Assembly: GCA_963803375.1 (NCBI GenBank)
Contig: CAWDMB010000001.1
Coordinates: 310,001-374,000, forward strand
Source of the DNA: JAOPZW01 sp963803375
Lineage (GTDB): Bacteria > Actinomycetota > Thermoleophilia > Solirubrobacterales > Solirubrobacteraceae
Length of the DNA: 64,000 bases
Direction of reading: 5' to 3'
Part shown: piece by piece, positions 26,371 through 34,210 of the stretch
Layout of the letters: the number at the start of each line of letters is the position of its first letter
Position numbering within the stretch: the first letter of the stretch is position 1
The notes under the pieces: model-generated
The model's input: the letters and a program-made list of their open reading frames with translations, nothing else
Databases searched by the model: none
Told to the model about the DNA's origin: nothing
Program-made: the position numbers and the translations under genes

Positions 26371-26376
26371 CGTCGC

Positions 26377-27075
26377 ATGCACCGTGCCGCAGCCCTCGCC
26401 GCCGTCCTGCTCGGGGTCGTGACCGCGCCGGCCGAGGCATCGTGGCGCGCGCCCGTCGAGGGCCCCGTGGTCAGCGCGTTCCTCCACGACGAGCGCACGC
26501 CCTTCCGCGCGGGCCAGCGGCGCGGGGTCGATCTCGCGGCGCCGGCCGGCACGCCGGTGCGCGCGCCCTGCCCGGGACCCGTCCTCTTCGCCGGGCGCCT
26601 TCCGCGCCGCGGCTTCGGCGTCACGCTGGGGTGCGGGTCGCTGCGGGCGACGCTGCTCGGTCTCGGGCGGCTCGCCGTCCGCCGCGGCGCCGCCGTCCCG
26701 GCCGGCGCGGTGGTGGGCCTGCTCGGCCGATCCGGGCGGCTGCGGCTCGGCGCGCGGCGGGCGCGCGAGCGCTTCGGCTACGTCGACCCCGCGACGCTGC
26801 TGGGCCGCGACCCCGTGCGCGGGCCCCGCGCCGTGCCGACGGCCCGCGGGCGCACGCCGACCGTCCCGCCGCCCCCGGCCGTGGTCGCGCCGGCGCTGCC
26901 GCCCGCTGCGCCGCTGCGCGCGCCCGCGCCGGCGAGCCCGCCGGCGCTCGCGTGGGCCGGGCTCGTCGTCGCCGCCGCGGGCCTGCGGATCGGCGGGCTC
27001 GTGCGCCGCGCGCGCCGGCGCCGCCGCGCGGTGGTCCGTGGCGTTGCCGCCGACGCGCGGCTCCTGCGCGATTGA
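26377..27075 (+). CDS. Secreted M23/LytM-like pseudo-peptidase, membrane-anchored
   Basis: 232 aa. Signal peptide (MHRAAALAAVLLGVVTAPAEA), then a LytM-like beta fold: GPVVSAFLHDERTPFRAGQR, GVDLAAPAGTPVRAPCPGPV. The first zinc ligand of the HxxxD motif is Arg48 (D52 is kept), and the HxH motif is replaced by Arg121-Leu-Arg123, so it should not bind zinc. A Pro/Ala-rich spacer and a transmembrane segment (ALAWAGLVVAAAGLRIGGLV) with basic tail follow. Catalytically dead LytM proteins such as EnvC/NlpD activate amidases; a similar role is inference. Confidence 0.82.
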   Translation: MHRAAALAAVLLGVVTAPAEASWRAPVEGPVVSAFLHDERTPFRAGQRRGVDLAAPAGTPVRAPCPGPVLFAGRLPRRGFGVTLGCGSLRATLLGLGRLAVRRGAAVPAGAVVGLLGRSGRLRLGARRARERFGYVDPATLLGRDPVRGPRAVPTARGRTPTVPPPPAVVAPALPPAAPLRAPAPASPPALAWAGLVVAAAGLRIGGLVRRARRRRRAVVRGVAADARLLRD

Positions 27076-27105
27076 GCGACCGCGGATTCGTCGGTCACCC
27101 CGCAG

Positions 27106-27111
27106 TAGCCT
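27106..27111 (+). promoter_or_regulatory. -10 TAGCCT of the metG operon
   Basis: Ends 8 bases before ATG 27120. Confidence 0.45.
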
Positions 27112-27119
27112 CAGCGCCG

Positions 27120-28625
27120 ATGGCGCCCTTCTACGTGACCACGCCGATCTTCTACGTCAACGCGGCGCCGCACCTCGGGCACGCGTACTCGGCGATCGCG
27201 GCCGACGTCATGGCACGCCACCACCGACAGCGCGGCGACGAGACGTTCTTCTTGACCGGCACCGACGAGCACGGCGAGCCCGTCGCCGACGCGGCGAAGG
27301 CGCTCGGGCTCGCGCCACGCGAGCTCGCCGACTGCAACGCCGAGCGCTTCCGCACGCTGATGCCGGTGCTCGAGGCCTCCAACGACTTCTTCATCCGCAC
27401 GTCGGACCCGCAGCACGGCGCGAAGGTCCAGGAGGTCCTGCAGCGCGTCTACGACAACGGCCACGTCTACAAGGGGATGTACGAGGGCTGGTACTGCCCG
27501 CGGTGCGCGGACTTCAAGGCCGAGAACGAGATCGCCGAGGGCAATCGCTGCCCGATCCACGAGATCCCGCTCGTGCGCGAGCAGGAGGAGAACTGGTTCT
27601 TCCGGCTCTCGACGTTCCAGGCCGACCTCGAGCGCCTGCTCGCGGAGCGCCCCGACTTCGTGATCCCTCGCGAGCGCCGCAACGAGGCGACCGCGTTCAT
27701 CGAGACCGGCCTGCAGGACGTCTCGCTCACGCGCGGCAAGCTCACCTGGGGTGTTCGCGTCCCGTGGGACCCGACCCACGTCTTCTACGTCTGGTTCGAC
27801 GCGCTGCTCAACTACTACACGGCGCTCTCGTACGCGCGCGACGGCGAGGACCTCACCGCCACGTTCTGGCCGGCGACCTTCCACCTCATCGGCAAGGACA
27901 TCCTGAAGTTCCACACGGTCTTCTGGCCCGCGATGCTCATCGCCGCCGAGCTGCCGCTGCCCCATCACGTCTTCGTGCACGGCTTCCTGCTCGGGGCCGA
28001 CGGGCGCAAGATGAGCAAGTCGTTGGGCAACGTGCTCGACCCGTTCGACGTGATCGAGCGCTTCGGGGCCGACGCGCTGCGCTTCTACCTCCTGCGCGAC
28101 GTCACGTTCGGCGGCGACGGCGCCACCTCCATGGACGCCGTCCAGGCCCGCTACGACGCCGAGCTCGCCAACGAGCTCGGCAACCTCGCCAGCCGAACGA
28201 TCGCCATGGTCCTGCGCTATCGCGACGGCGCCGTGCCGGCGGGCGCGCTCGAGGACGCGCTCGCGGTCGACTTCGACGGGCTCGCCGACGCCGTCGCCGC
28301 GCGGCTGGACCGCGCCGATCTCACGGGCGCGCTCGACGAGATCTGGCAGCGCGTGCGGCGGCTCAACCGCTACGTCGAGGAGCGCGCCCCGTGGGCGCTC
28401 GCGCGCGACCCCGAGCGCGCGGAGGAGCTCGACCGCGTCCTGCGGTCGTTGGCCGAGGGCCTGCGGGTGGTCACCGTGCTGCTCGCCCCGTGGCTACCGG
28501 CGGCCGCGCAGCGATTGCTCGGTGCCCTCGGGCGCCCGTCGCTCGCGCTCGAGGACGCGCGGCTGGGGGCGGCGACGCCGGATCGCGTCGGGGCGCTCGA
28601 GCCGCTGTTCCCCAAAGCCACGTGA
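27120..28625 (+). CDS. metG: Methionyl-tRNA synthetase
   Basis: 501 aa. Class I signatures: HLGHAY (HIGH) after FYVTTPIFYVNAAP, and KMSKS in GADGRKMSKSLGNV. A zinc knuckle CPRC...CPIH lies in the connective peptide. It ends after the anticodon-binding helix bundle and lacks the C-terminal EMAP-like dimer domain, the short form usual for actinobacteria. First gene of a run of six genes joined by 4-bp overlaps. Confidence 0.97.
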   Translation: MAPFYVTTPIFYVNAAPHLGHAYSAIAADVMARHHRQRGDETFFLTGTDEHGEPVADAAKALGLAPRELADCNAERFRTLMPVLEASNDFFIRTSDPQHGAKVQEVLQRVYDNGHVYKGMYEGWYCPRCADFKAENEIAEGNRCPIHEIPLVREQEENWFFRLSTFQADLERLLAERPDFVIPRERRNEATAFIETGLQDVSLTRGKLTWGVRVPWDPTHVFYVWFDALLNYYTALSYARDGEDLTATFWPATFHLIGKDILKFHTVFWPAMLIAAELPLPHHVFVHGFLLGADGRKMSKSLGNVLDPFDVIERFGADALRFYLLRDVTFGGDGATSMDAVQARYDAELANELGNLASRTIAMVLRYRDGAVPAGALEDALAVDFDGLADAVAARLDRADLTGALDEIWQRVRRLNRYVEERAPWALARDPERAEELDRVLRSLAEGLRVVTVLLAPWLPAAAQRLLGALGRPSLALEDARLGAATPDRVGALEPLFPKAT

Positions 28626-29371
28626 TCGACAGCCACACCCATCTGGACGCGTGCGCCCCCGACGACGCCGAGCTCGTGGCGGCCGCCGAGGCGGCGGGAG
28701 TCACCCGCATCCTCACCGTCGGCATGGACGGCGAGGGGGGCCGGCGGGCGCTCGCCGCGGCCGACGCGTTCCCGCCGGTGTTCGCGGCGGTCGGGCGCCA
28801 TCCCAACCACGCCGCGGGCTTCGATCCCGCCGGCATCGCCGAGCTCGAGGAGCTGGCCGCGCACCCGCGTTGCGTGGCGATCGGCGAGACGGGCCTGGAC
28901 TTCTTCCGCGACCGCGCCCCGCGCGCCGACCAGGAGCGGGCCTTCCACGCGCAGATCGAGCTCGCCCGCGCCACGGGCAAGCCGCTCGTCATCCACACGC
29001 GCGCGGCCGAAGAAGACACCGTCGCGATCCTGCGGGCGCGGGCCGGGGGCGTGCCTGTCGTCCTGCACTGCTTCTCGATGCCCGGGCGCCTCGACGAGTG
29101 CCTGGCCGAGGGCTGGTGGATCTCGTTCGCCGGCAACGTGACCTACCCGCGCTCCGACGATCTCGCCGCCGCGGCCGAGCGGGTGCCCGACGACCGCCTG
29201 CTCGTCGAGACCGACGCGCCGTACCTCACGCCGCAGGCCGTCCGCAAGCACCCCAACCAGCCCGCGTTCGTCGCCCACACCGCGCGCTTCGTGGCGCAGC
29301 GCCGTGGCCAGGCGGACGACGAGCTCGAGCGCGTCGTCGAGCGCAACGCTGCCACCCTGTTCGGGTGGTGA
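28622..29371 (+). CDS. tatD: TatD-family metal-dependent DNase
   Basis: 249 aa from GTG 28622 inside the metG stop (GTGA). Metal ligands visible: SHTHLD, GRHPNHAAG, AIGETGLDFFRDRAP, VIHTRAAEEDT, VLHCFSM and VETDAPYL. The enzyme is a 3'-5' exonuclease/deoxyribonuclease, also known for D-aminoacyl-tRNA-type activity in some homologues. The metG-tatD-rsmA order is conserved in many Gram-positive genomes. Confidence 0.95.
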   Translation: MIDSHTHLDACAPDDAELVAAAEAAGVTRILTVGMDGEGGRRALAAADAFPPVFAAVGRHPNHAAGFDPAGIAELEELAAHPRCVAIGETGLDFFRDRAPRADQERAFHAQIELARATGKPLVIHTRAAEEDTVAILRARAGGVPVVLHCFSMPGRLDECLAEGWWISFAGNVTYPRSDDLAAAAERVPDDRLLVETDAPYLTPQAVRKHPNQPAFVAHTARFVAQRRGQADDELERVVERNAATLFGW

Positions 29372-30201
29372 GCACCGACCGGCCCACGCAGCCGAGCCTG
29401 CGCCGCCTGCGCGAGCACGGCGTGCGCCCCAAGCGCGACCTCGGCCAGAACTTCCTCGTGGACTCGAACATCCTCGGGGTCATCGAGCGGGCCGCCGAGC
29501 TCGGGTCGGGCGACGTCGTCCTCGAGATCGGCGGCGGCCTCGGCGTGCTCTCCGAGCACCTCGCCGCTCGCGCCGCGCACGTCCACGTCGTCGAGCTCGA
29601 CCCTGCCCTCGTCCCCGCGCTCGAGGAGGCGCTCGGCCCGCACGGCGCCACGACGACGCTCCACGTGGCCGACGCGCTCACGCTCGACCTCGGGGCGCTC
29701 GACCCGGCGCCGAACAAGGTCGTCGCGAACCTGCCCTATGGGATCGCGGCCTCGGCGATCCTGCGCACGATCGCGGAGCTCGACCCCGTCACGCGCTGGG
29801 TGGCGATGGTCCAGCGGGAGGTGGGGGAGCGCCTCGCCGCGGCGCCGGGCACGGCGGCCTACGGCGTGCCGGGCGTGCTCGCCCAGCTCTCCTGCTCGGT
29901 GCGCGTCCACCGCGCCGTGGCGCGGACCGTCTTCCATCCGGTGCCGAACGTCGACTCCGTCCTCGTCGTCCTCGAGCGCACGGGCCCGGCGCCGGCGCCC
30001 GCCGTGCGGGCGCTCGTGCGCGCGGCGTTCGCCCATCGTCGCAAGGCGCTGCCCCGCTCGCTGGCGTTGAGCCCGGGCGTCGGCCCGGACGTCCGCGACC
30101 GCGCCCGGGCCGCGCTCGTTGAGCTCGGGCTCCCGGCCGACGCGCGCGCCGAGCGCCTGGCGCCCGAGCAGTTCCGCGCTCTGGCCGAGGCGCTCGCGTG
30201 A
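29368..30201 (+). CDS. rsmA: 16S rRNA dimethyladenosine transferase RsmA (KsgA)
   Basis: 277 aa from GTG 29368, overlapping the tatD stop. RDLGQNFLVDSNIL, SAM loop LEIGGGLGVLSEHLA, acidic VVELDPALVPAL, catalytic NLPYGIAASAI and FHPVPNVDSVLVVLER are all family hallmarks. Dimethylates A1518/A1519 of 16S rRNA during small-subunit maturation. Confidence 0.96.
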   Translation: MSTDRPTQPSLRRLREHGVRPKRDLGQNFLVDSNILGVIERAAELGSGDVVLEIGGGLGVLSEHLAARAAHVHVVELDPALVPALEEALGPHGATTTLHVADALTLDLGALDPAPNKVVANLPYGIAASAILRTIAELDPVTRWVAMVQREVGERLAAAPGTAAYGVPGVLAQLSCSVRVHRAVARTVFHPVPNVDSVLVVLERTGPAPAPAVRALVRAAFAHRRKALPRSLALSPGVGPDVRDRARAALVELGLPADARAERLAPEQFRALAEALA

Positions 30202-31142
30202 CGCCCCGACCTCGGTCCTCGCGCCGCGACACGGCGCGCTCGACGAGGTGGCCCGCCGGGAGCGCCGCCGGCGCGAGCGCCCTGCACGAGGCCGCGCCGG
30301 CCAAGGTCAACCTCTGCCTCCTGGTCGGCCCGACCCGCGCCGACGGGCGCCACGAGCTCGTCAGCGTCTTCCAGCCGCTGATGCTGGCCGACCGCGTCCG
30401 GCTCGAGCCCGCGCCGCTGGGCGCGAGCGTCGACGAGGTCGACTGCCCGGGCGTCGAGGGCGACAACCTCGCTGCAGCCGCGCTGCGGGCCTTCCGCGCG
30501 CGGACGGGCTGGGCGGGCCCGCCCGTGCGGGTCGTGATCGAGAAGCGCATCCCGGTCGCGGGCGGCATGGCCGGCGGCTCGGCCGACGCGGCGGCGACGC
30601 TGCGCCTGGCCGCCCGCGCGGCCGGCGCGGGGGACGACGACCTCCTCCTCGAGCTCGCCGCCGAGCTCGGCTCCGACGTCCCCGCGCAGGTACGCCCCCG
30701 GCGCTACCTGGCCACGGGCGCCGGCGAGCGGCTGCGCCCACTGCCCGAGCCGGCCCCGTTCGGCGTCCTCGTCGTGCCCTCGCGTTCGCGCCTGTCGACG
30801 GCCGACGTCTACGCCGAGGCCGACCGCCAGGGGCTCGCGCGCGGCGTGGGCGAGCTCGCGCAGGCGCTCGGGGAGATCGAGGAGCGCTCCGGCGACATCC
30901 CGCCCGGGCTCGTTGTCAACGACCTCGAGCCGGCCGCCCGCGCCCTGTGTCCGCCGATCGCCGAGGCGCTCGCGGCAGCGCGCGAGGTCGGCGCCCGGCA
31001 CGCGCTCGTCTGCGGGTCGGGGCCGACGGTGATCGGCCTCTTCGCCGACCTCCCCGCGGCGCGGGGCGCCGCCGCACGCCTCGCCGGCCGCGACCCACGC
31101 CCGCTCGCCGTCGCGACGCGCGCGGCGGAGGTGCCGGCGTGA
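30198..31142 (+). CDS. ispE: 4-diphosphocytidyl-2-C-methyl-D-erythritol kinase
   Basis: 314 aa from GTG 30198 (GTGA overlap with rsmA). GHMP kinase motifs: EAAPAKVNLCLLVG with the catalytic Lys, ATP loop PVAGGMAGGSADAAATL, and motif 3 ALVCGSGPTVIGLF. It performs the fourth step of the MEP route to isopentenyl diphosphate. The first about 28 residues are poorly conserved. Followed by an enzyme acting on undecaprenyl phosphates, a downstream isoprenoid product. Confidence 0.95.
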   Translation: MTPRPRSSRRDTARSTRWPAGSAAGASALHEAAPAKVNLCLLVGPTRADGRHELVSVFQPLMLADRVRLEPAPLGASVDEVDCPGVEGDNLAAAALRAFRARTGWAGPPVRVVIEKRIPVAGGMAGGSADAAATLRLAARAAGAGDDDLLLELAAELGSDVPAQVRPRRYLATGAGERLRPLPEPAPFGVLVVPSRSRLSTADVYAEADRQGLARGVGELAQALGEIEERSGDIPPGLVVNDLEPAARALCPPIAEALAAAREVGARHALVCGSGPTVIGLFADLPAARGAAARLAGRDPRPLAVATRAAEVPA

Positions 31143-32680
31143 AGCCGACCTGGCTCGTCTTCGCGATCGCGCTGGCCGGCTTGTGCGCCTGGCGCTGGCG
31201 GCGCCTGGAGCCGACGCTCAAGGCGGGCGGCATCCTCGCGGCGGCGGGCGCGACGGTCTACGGCCTCGGGCTGGTGCACCTCCCGAACCTCGAGCAACTC
31301 CTGCTCGACATCGGCGACACGCTCGGCGCGTGGACGTACCTGCTCGTCGGGGCGCTGGCCTTCCTGGAGACCGGCGCCTTCGTCGGGCTCGTCGCGCCCG
31401 GCGAGACCGCGATGCTCCTCGGCGGGCTCGTCGCCGGCCAGGGCAAGATCGAGGTCCTCACCCTGATCGCCGTCTGCTGGACCGCGGCGACGCTCGGCGA
31501 CCTGACGAGCTTCTTCCTCGGCCGCCGGCTCGGACGCGCGTTCCTCGTCAAGCACGGGCCGAGGGTGCAGATCACCGAGGACCGCCTGCACACCGTCGAG
31601 GGCTTCTTCGATCGCCATGGCGGCAAGGCGATCCTGATCGGGCGCTTCGTCGGGCTCGTGCGGGCGATCGCGCCGTTCTTGGCCGGCTCCTCGGGGATGC
31701 CGCTGCGACGCTTCGTGCCCTACGACGTCATCGGCGCCGGGCTCTGGTCCTCGACCTTCATCCTGCTGGGCTACGTCTTCTGGCAGAGCTTCAGCCAGCT
31801 GCTCGAATACGCGAAGAAGGGGGCGCTCGCGCTCGGGGTCGTCATCGTCGTGCTCGTCGGCCTCGTCTGGGCGGTGCGGTGGCTGCGCGTCGAGGACAAC
31901 CGGTTCAAGGCCCGGGCGTGGCTGGCGCGCCAGGCCGAGCGGCCGGCGCTGGCGCCCGTCGCTCGCGCGCTGGCGCCCCTGGTGCGCACGACCGCGGGCC
32001 CAGCGCGGTTCGTCTGGGACCGCGTCACGCCGGGGGACCTCGGCCTCGAGCTCACGACGCTCGCGGCGGTGGCCGGCGTCGGCGTCTTCGCGTTCGTGGC
32101 CGAGGCCGTTCGCGTCAGCGAGCGCACCTTCGCGGTCGGCGACGAGGCCGCGTTGCGGCTCGCCGACGAGCTGCGTCAGGGAATGCTCGTCTCGCTCGCG
32201 AAGGTCGTCAGCGCGCTCGGATCCCCGCCCGTCGTGCTCGGGCTCGTCGGGCTGACGTGCGCCTTCCTGCTGACCCGGCGCGAGCTGTGGCGGGCCGGGG
32301 CGCTGGCGGTGGGGCTCGGGCTGACGTACGCGCTCGTGCACGTGACGAAGGCCGCCGTCGACCGCCCGCGCCCGGCGCGCCCGCTCGTCGAGGCCGACGG
32401 CTCGAGCTTCCCGTCCGGCCACGCCGCGTACGCGATCGCCTGGATCGCCGTGGCGGTCGTGCTCAGCCGCGTCCTGCCGACGCTTGGCACGCGCTTCGCC
32501 TTCGTCACGGTGTCGATCGTCGTCGCCGCGCTCGTGGGTGTGAGCCGCGTGTACCTGCGCGCCCACTACCTCTCCGACGTGCTCGCGGGCTGGGGCGGCG
32601 CGGCCGCGATCTTCGCGCTCGGCGGCGCCGTCGTGGTGGTCATCGGGTACGTGCGGAACAATGTGCGGGCGCCCGCATGA
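31139..32680 (+). CDS. DedA-family transporter fused to PAP2 phosphatase
   Basis: 513 aa from GTG 31139 (GTGA overlap). Residues about 45-240 are a DedA/SNARE-assoc domain: FLETGAFVGLVAPGETAMLLGG, here cited only in part, and GRFVGLVRAIAPFLAGSSGM. Residues about 310-505 are a PAP2 phosphatase with all three motifs: KAAVDRPRPARP, SSFPSGHAAYAI and SRVYLRAHYLSDVLAG. Some 12 transmembrane helices. DedA proteins (UptA) return undecaprenyl phosphate across the membrane; PAP2 enzymes dephosphorylate undecaprenyl pyrophosphate. A single protein could do both recycling steps (inference). Confidence 0.92.
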   Translation: MKPTWLVFAIALAGLCAWRWRRLEPTLKAGGILAAAGATVYGLGLVHLPNLEQLLLDIGDTLGAWTYLLVGALAFLETGAFVGLVAPGETAMLLGGLVAGQGKIEVLTLIAVCWTAATLGDLTSFFLGRRLGRAFLVKHGPRVQITEDRLHTVEGFFDRHGGKAILIGRFVGLVRAIAPFLAGSSGMPLRRFVPYDVIGAGLWSSTFILLGYVFWQSFSQLLEYAKKGALALGVVIVVLVGLVWAVRWLRVEDNRFKARAWLARQAERPALAPVARALAPLVRTTAGPARFVWDRVTPGDLGLELTTLAAVAGVGVFAFVAEAVRVSERTFAVGDEAALRLADELRQGMLVSLAKVVSALGSPPVVLGLVGLTCAFLLTRRELWRAGALAVGLGLTYALVHVTKAAVDRPRPARPLVEADGSSFPSGHAAYAIAWIAVAVVLSRVLPTLGTRFAFVTVSIVVAALVGVSRVYLRAHYLSDVLAGWGGAAAIFALGGAVVVVIGYVRNNVRAPA

Positions 32681-32901
32681 CCAACGAGCAGATCATCTAC
32701 CTCGTGGCCATCAGCTCCGGCCTGCTCGGCCTGGGGGTGTACGTCTGGCTCATCCTCGTGCCGGCCTGGACGGCGTACTGGCGCGTCTGGGAGCGCCTCG
32801 CGGCGAGCTTCCTGAGCCTCTACGTCGTCGCGGGGTTCGTCATCCTCGGCGCGGCGGGCGGGGCGGCGATCATCTGGTTCTGGGATCGCCTGAGCGCGTA
32901 A
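32677..32901 (+). CDS. Small two-helix membrane protein
   Basis: 74 aa from ATG 32677, overlapping the DedA-PAP2 stop (ATGA). Two hydrophobic segments: IIYLVAISSGLLGLGVYVWL and LSLYVVAGFVILGAAGGAAI, separated by VPAWTAYWRVWERLAAS. No known domain. Tight coupling suggests a partner or regulator of the lipid-carrier enzyme upstream. Confidence 0.78.
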   Translation: MTNEQIIYLVAISSGLLGLGVYVWLILVPAWTAYWRVWERLAASFLSLYVVAGFVILGAAGGAAIIWFWDRLSA

Positions 32902-32907
32902 GCCGCC

Positions 32908-32913
32908 TAGAAT
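32908..32913 (+). promoter_or_regulatory. -10 TAGAAT of the PucR-type gene
   Basis: Ends 6 bases before ATG 32920. Confidence 0.55.
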
Positions 32914-32919
32914 CCCCTC

Positions 32920-34158
32920 ATGTCCTCCCCGGCGCGCGACACGGCGACGGGGCTCGACGTGTCCGCGCTCGATCCGATCGCCGACGCCGTGGAATCCGGC
33001 GCGGGGCTGCCCGAGGTCGTCCGCGCCGCGGCGCGAGCCCTGGACGCGAGCCTCGTGCTCTCCGATCGAGCCGGCGCGGTGCTCGCCGTCGCCGCGCGCT
33101 CGCCGGCCGACGAGAGCTCGCTGCTGGCCGACGCGCCGGGCGTCGAGGCCGTCGAGCTCCGCGTGGCCGACGAGCCGGTCGGCGTGCTGCGGCTCCGCTC
33201 CCGCACCGAGCTCAGCCCCGCGCTGCTGCGGCTCGTGTCGGCGCTGATCGCGTCGGAGGTCGAGCGGGTGCGCGCGCCCGCCCGCGCGTCCGAAGCGGCG
33301 CTCACCGAGTTCGTCCGCGCGCTCCTCCGGCGGGAGCTCAGCGACCGCGACGCGGCCCTCGCGCGCGGGGCCGAGCTCGGGCTGGCGCTCGACGAGGGCG
33401 CGACCGTGCTCGTCGCGCGCGCCCACTCGCACGTGGCCGAGGAGGACGGCTGGCGCGCTCGCGTGCTCGGTGCCGCCGCGCGGGCCGCTCGGGCCGTCGT
33501 CCCCGGCGCCGTCGCGTGCGCGGCCGACCGCGCGGGGTCCGTCGCGACCGGCGCTGAGGTCGTGCTCGTGCTCCCCGGCGCGGCCGACGTCGTGGCGGCC
33601 CGCGCCGCGGAGGCCGTCCTGCGCGAGCTCCAAACGGCCCTCCCGGGGCACACCTTCGCGCTCGGGCGCAGCCGGGCCGCGGCCGAGGCGATCGAGCTGC
33701 ACCGGGCGGGCCATGAGGCGCTGCTGGCCGTCAACGTCGCCGAGGGCGACCCCGACCGCCCGGTGCTCGCCTTCGAGGAGACGGGCGCGTACCGCCTGCT
33801 GCTGAGCGCCATGAGCGAGGATCCCGCCGAGCTGCAGCGCTTCTACGCCGAGACGGTCGAGCCGCTCGTCGCCTACGACGAGCAGTACGAGACCGACCTC
33901 GTCCAGACGGTCGAGGCGTTCCTCGACGCCGACGGCAACGTGGCCGGCACCGCGCAGCGCCTCTTCACCCACCGCCATACGATCCGCTACCGGCTCGAGC
34001 GGGTTCGCGAGCTCTCGGGCCTCGACGTCGGCTCGACCGACGGGCGCGAGAAGCTCTCGCTCGGGCTCAAGGCGATGCGCGTGCTCGGCATCGCCCATCG
34101 TGGCGGCCCGGCCTCCGAGGCCGGGGCCGGCGGCGGCCGGGTCCCGAGGCGCTCGTGA
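32920..34158 (+). CDS. PucR/CdaR-family helix-turn-helix regulator
   Basis: 412 aa. N-terminal GAF-like sensor (ARALDASLVLSDRAGAVLAV), GGDEF-like middle (TFALGRSRAAAEAIELHRAG) and C-terminal PucR helix-turn-helix: DLVQTVEAFLDADGNVAGTA, QRLFTHRHTIRYRLERVREL. Such proteins control purine, glycerate, proline or other catabolic genes. The purine-phosphorylase-like gene two ORFs downstream is one possible target. Leaderless-type promoter. Confidence 0.9.
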   Translation: MSSPARDTATGLDVSALDPIADAVESGAGLPEVVRAAARALDASLVLSDRAGAVLAVAARSPADESSLLADAPGVEAVELRVADEPVGVLRLRSRTELSPALLRLVSALIASEVERVRAPARASEAALTEFVRALLRRELSDRDAALARGAELGLALDEGATVLVARAHSHVAEEDGWRARVLGAAARAARAVVPGAVACAADRAGSVATGAEVVLVLPGAADVVAARAAEAVLRELQTALPGHTFALGRSRAAAEAIELHRAGHEALLAVNVAEGDPDRPVLAFEETGAYRLLLSAMSEDPAELQRFYAETVEPLVAYDEQYETDLVQTVEAFLDADGNVAGTAQRLFTHRHTIRYRLERVRELSGLDVGSTDGREKLSLGLKAMRVLGIAHRGGPASEAGAGGGRVPRRS

Positions 34159-34176
34159 GCGCCCGCGCAATTGACC

Positions 34177-34189
34177 CTTGAGTTTCAAG
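34177..34189. promoter_or_regulatory. Inverted repeat CTTGA-GTT-TCAAG in an AT-richer patch
   Basis: It follows TTGACC (34171-34176) and precedes the surface-protein gene by 21 bases. The local drop in GC marks a promoter; the repeat could be an operator. Confidence 0.4.
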
Positions 34190-34210
34190 CTAAGCCGCCG
34201 ATAAGTGACC

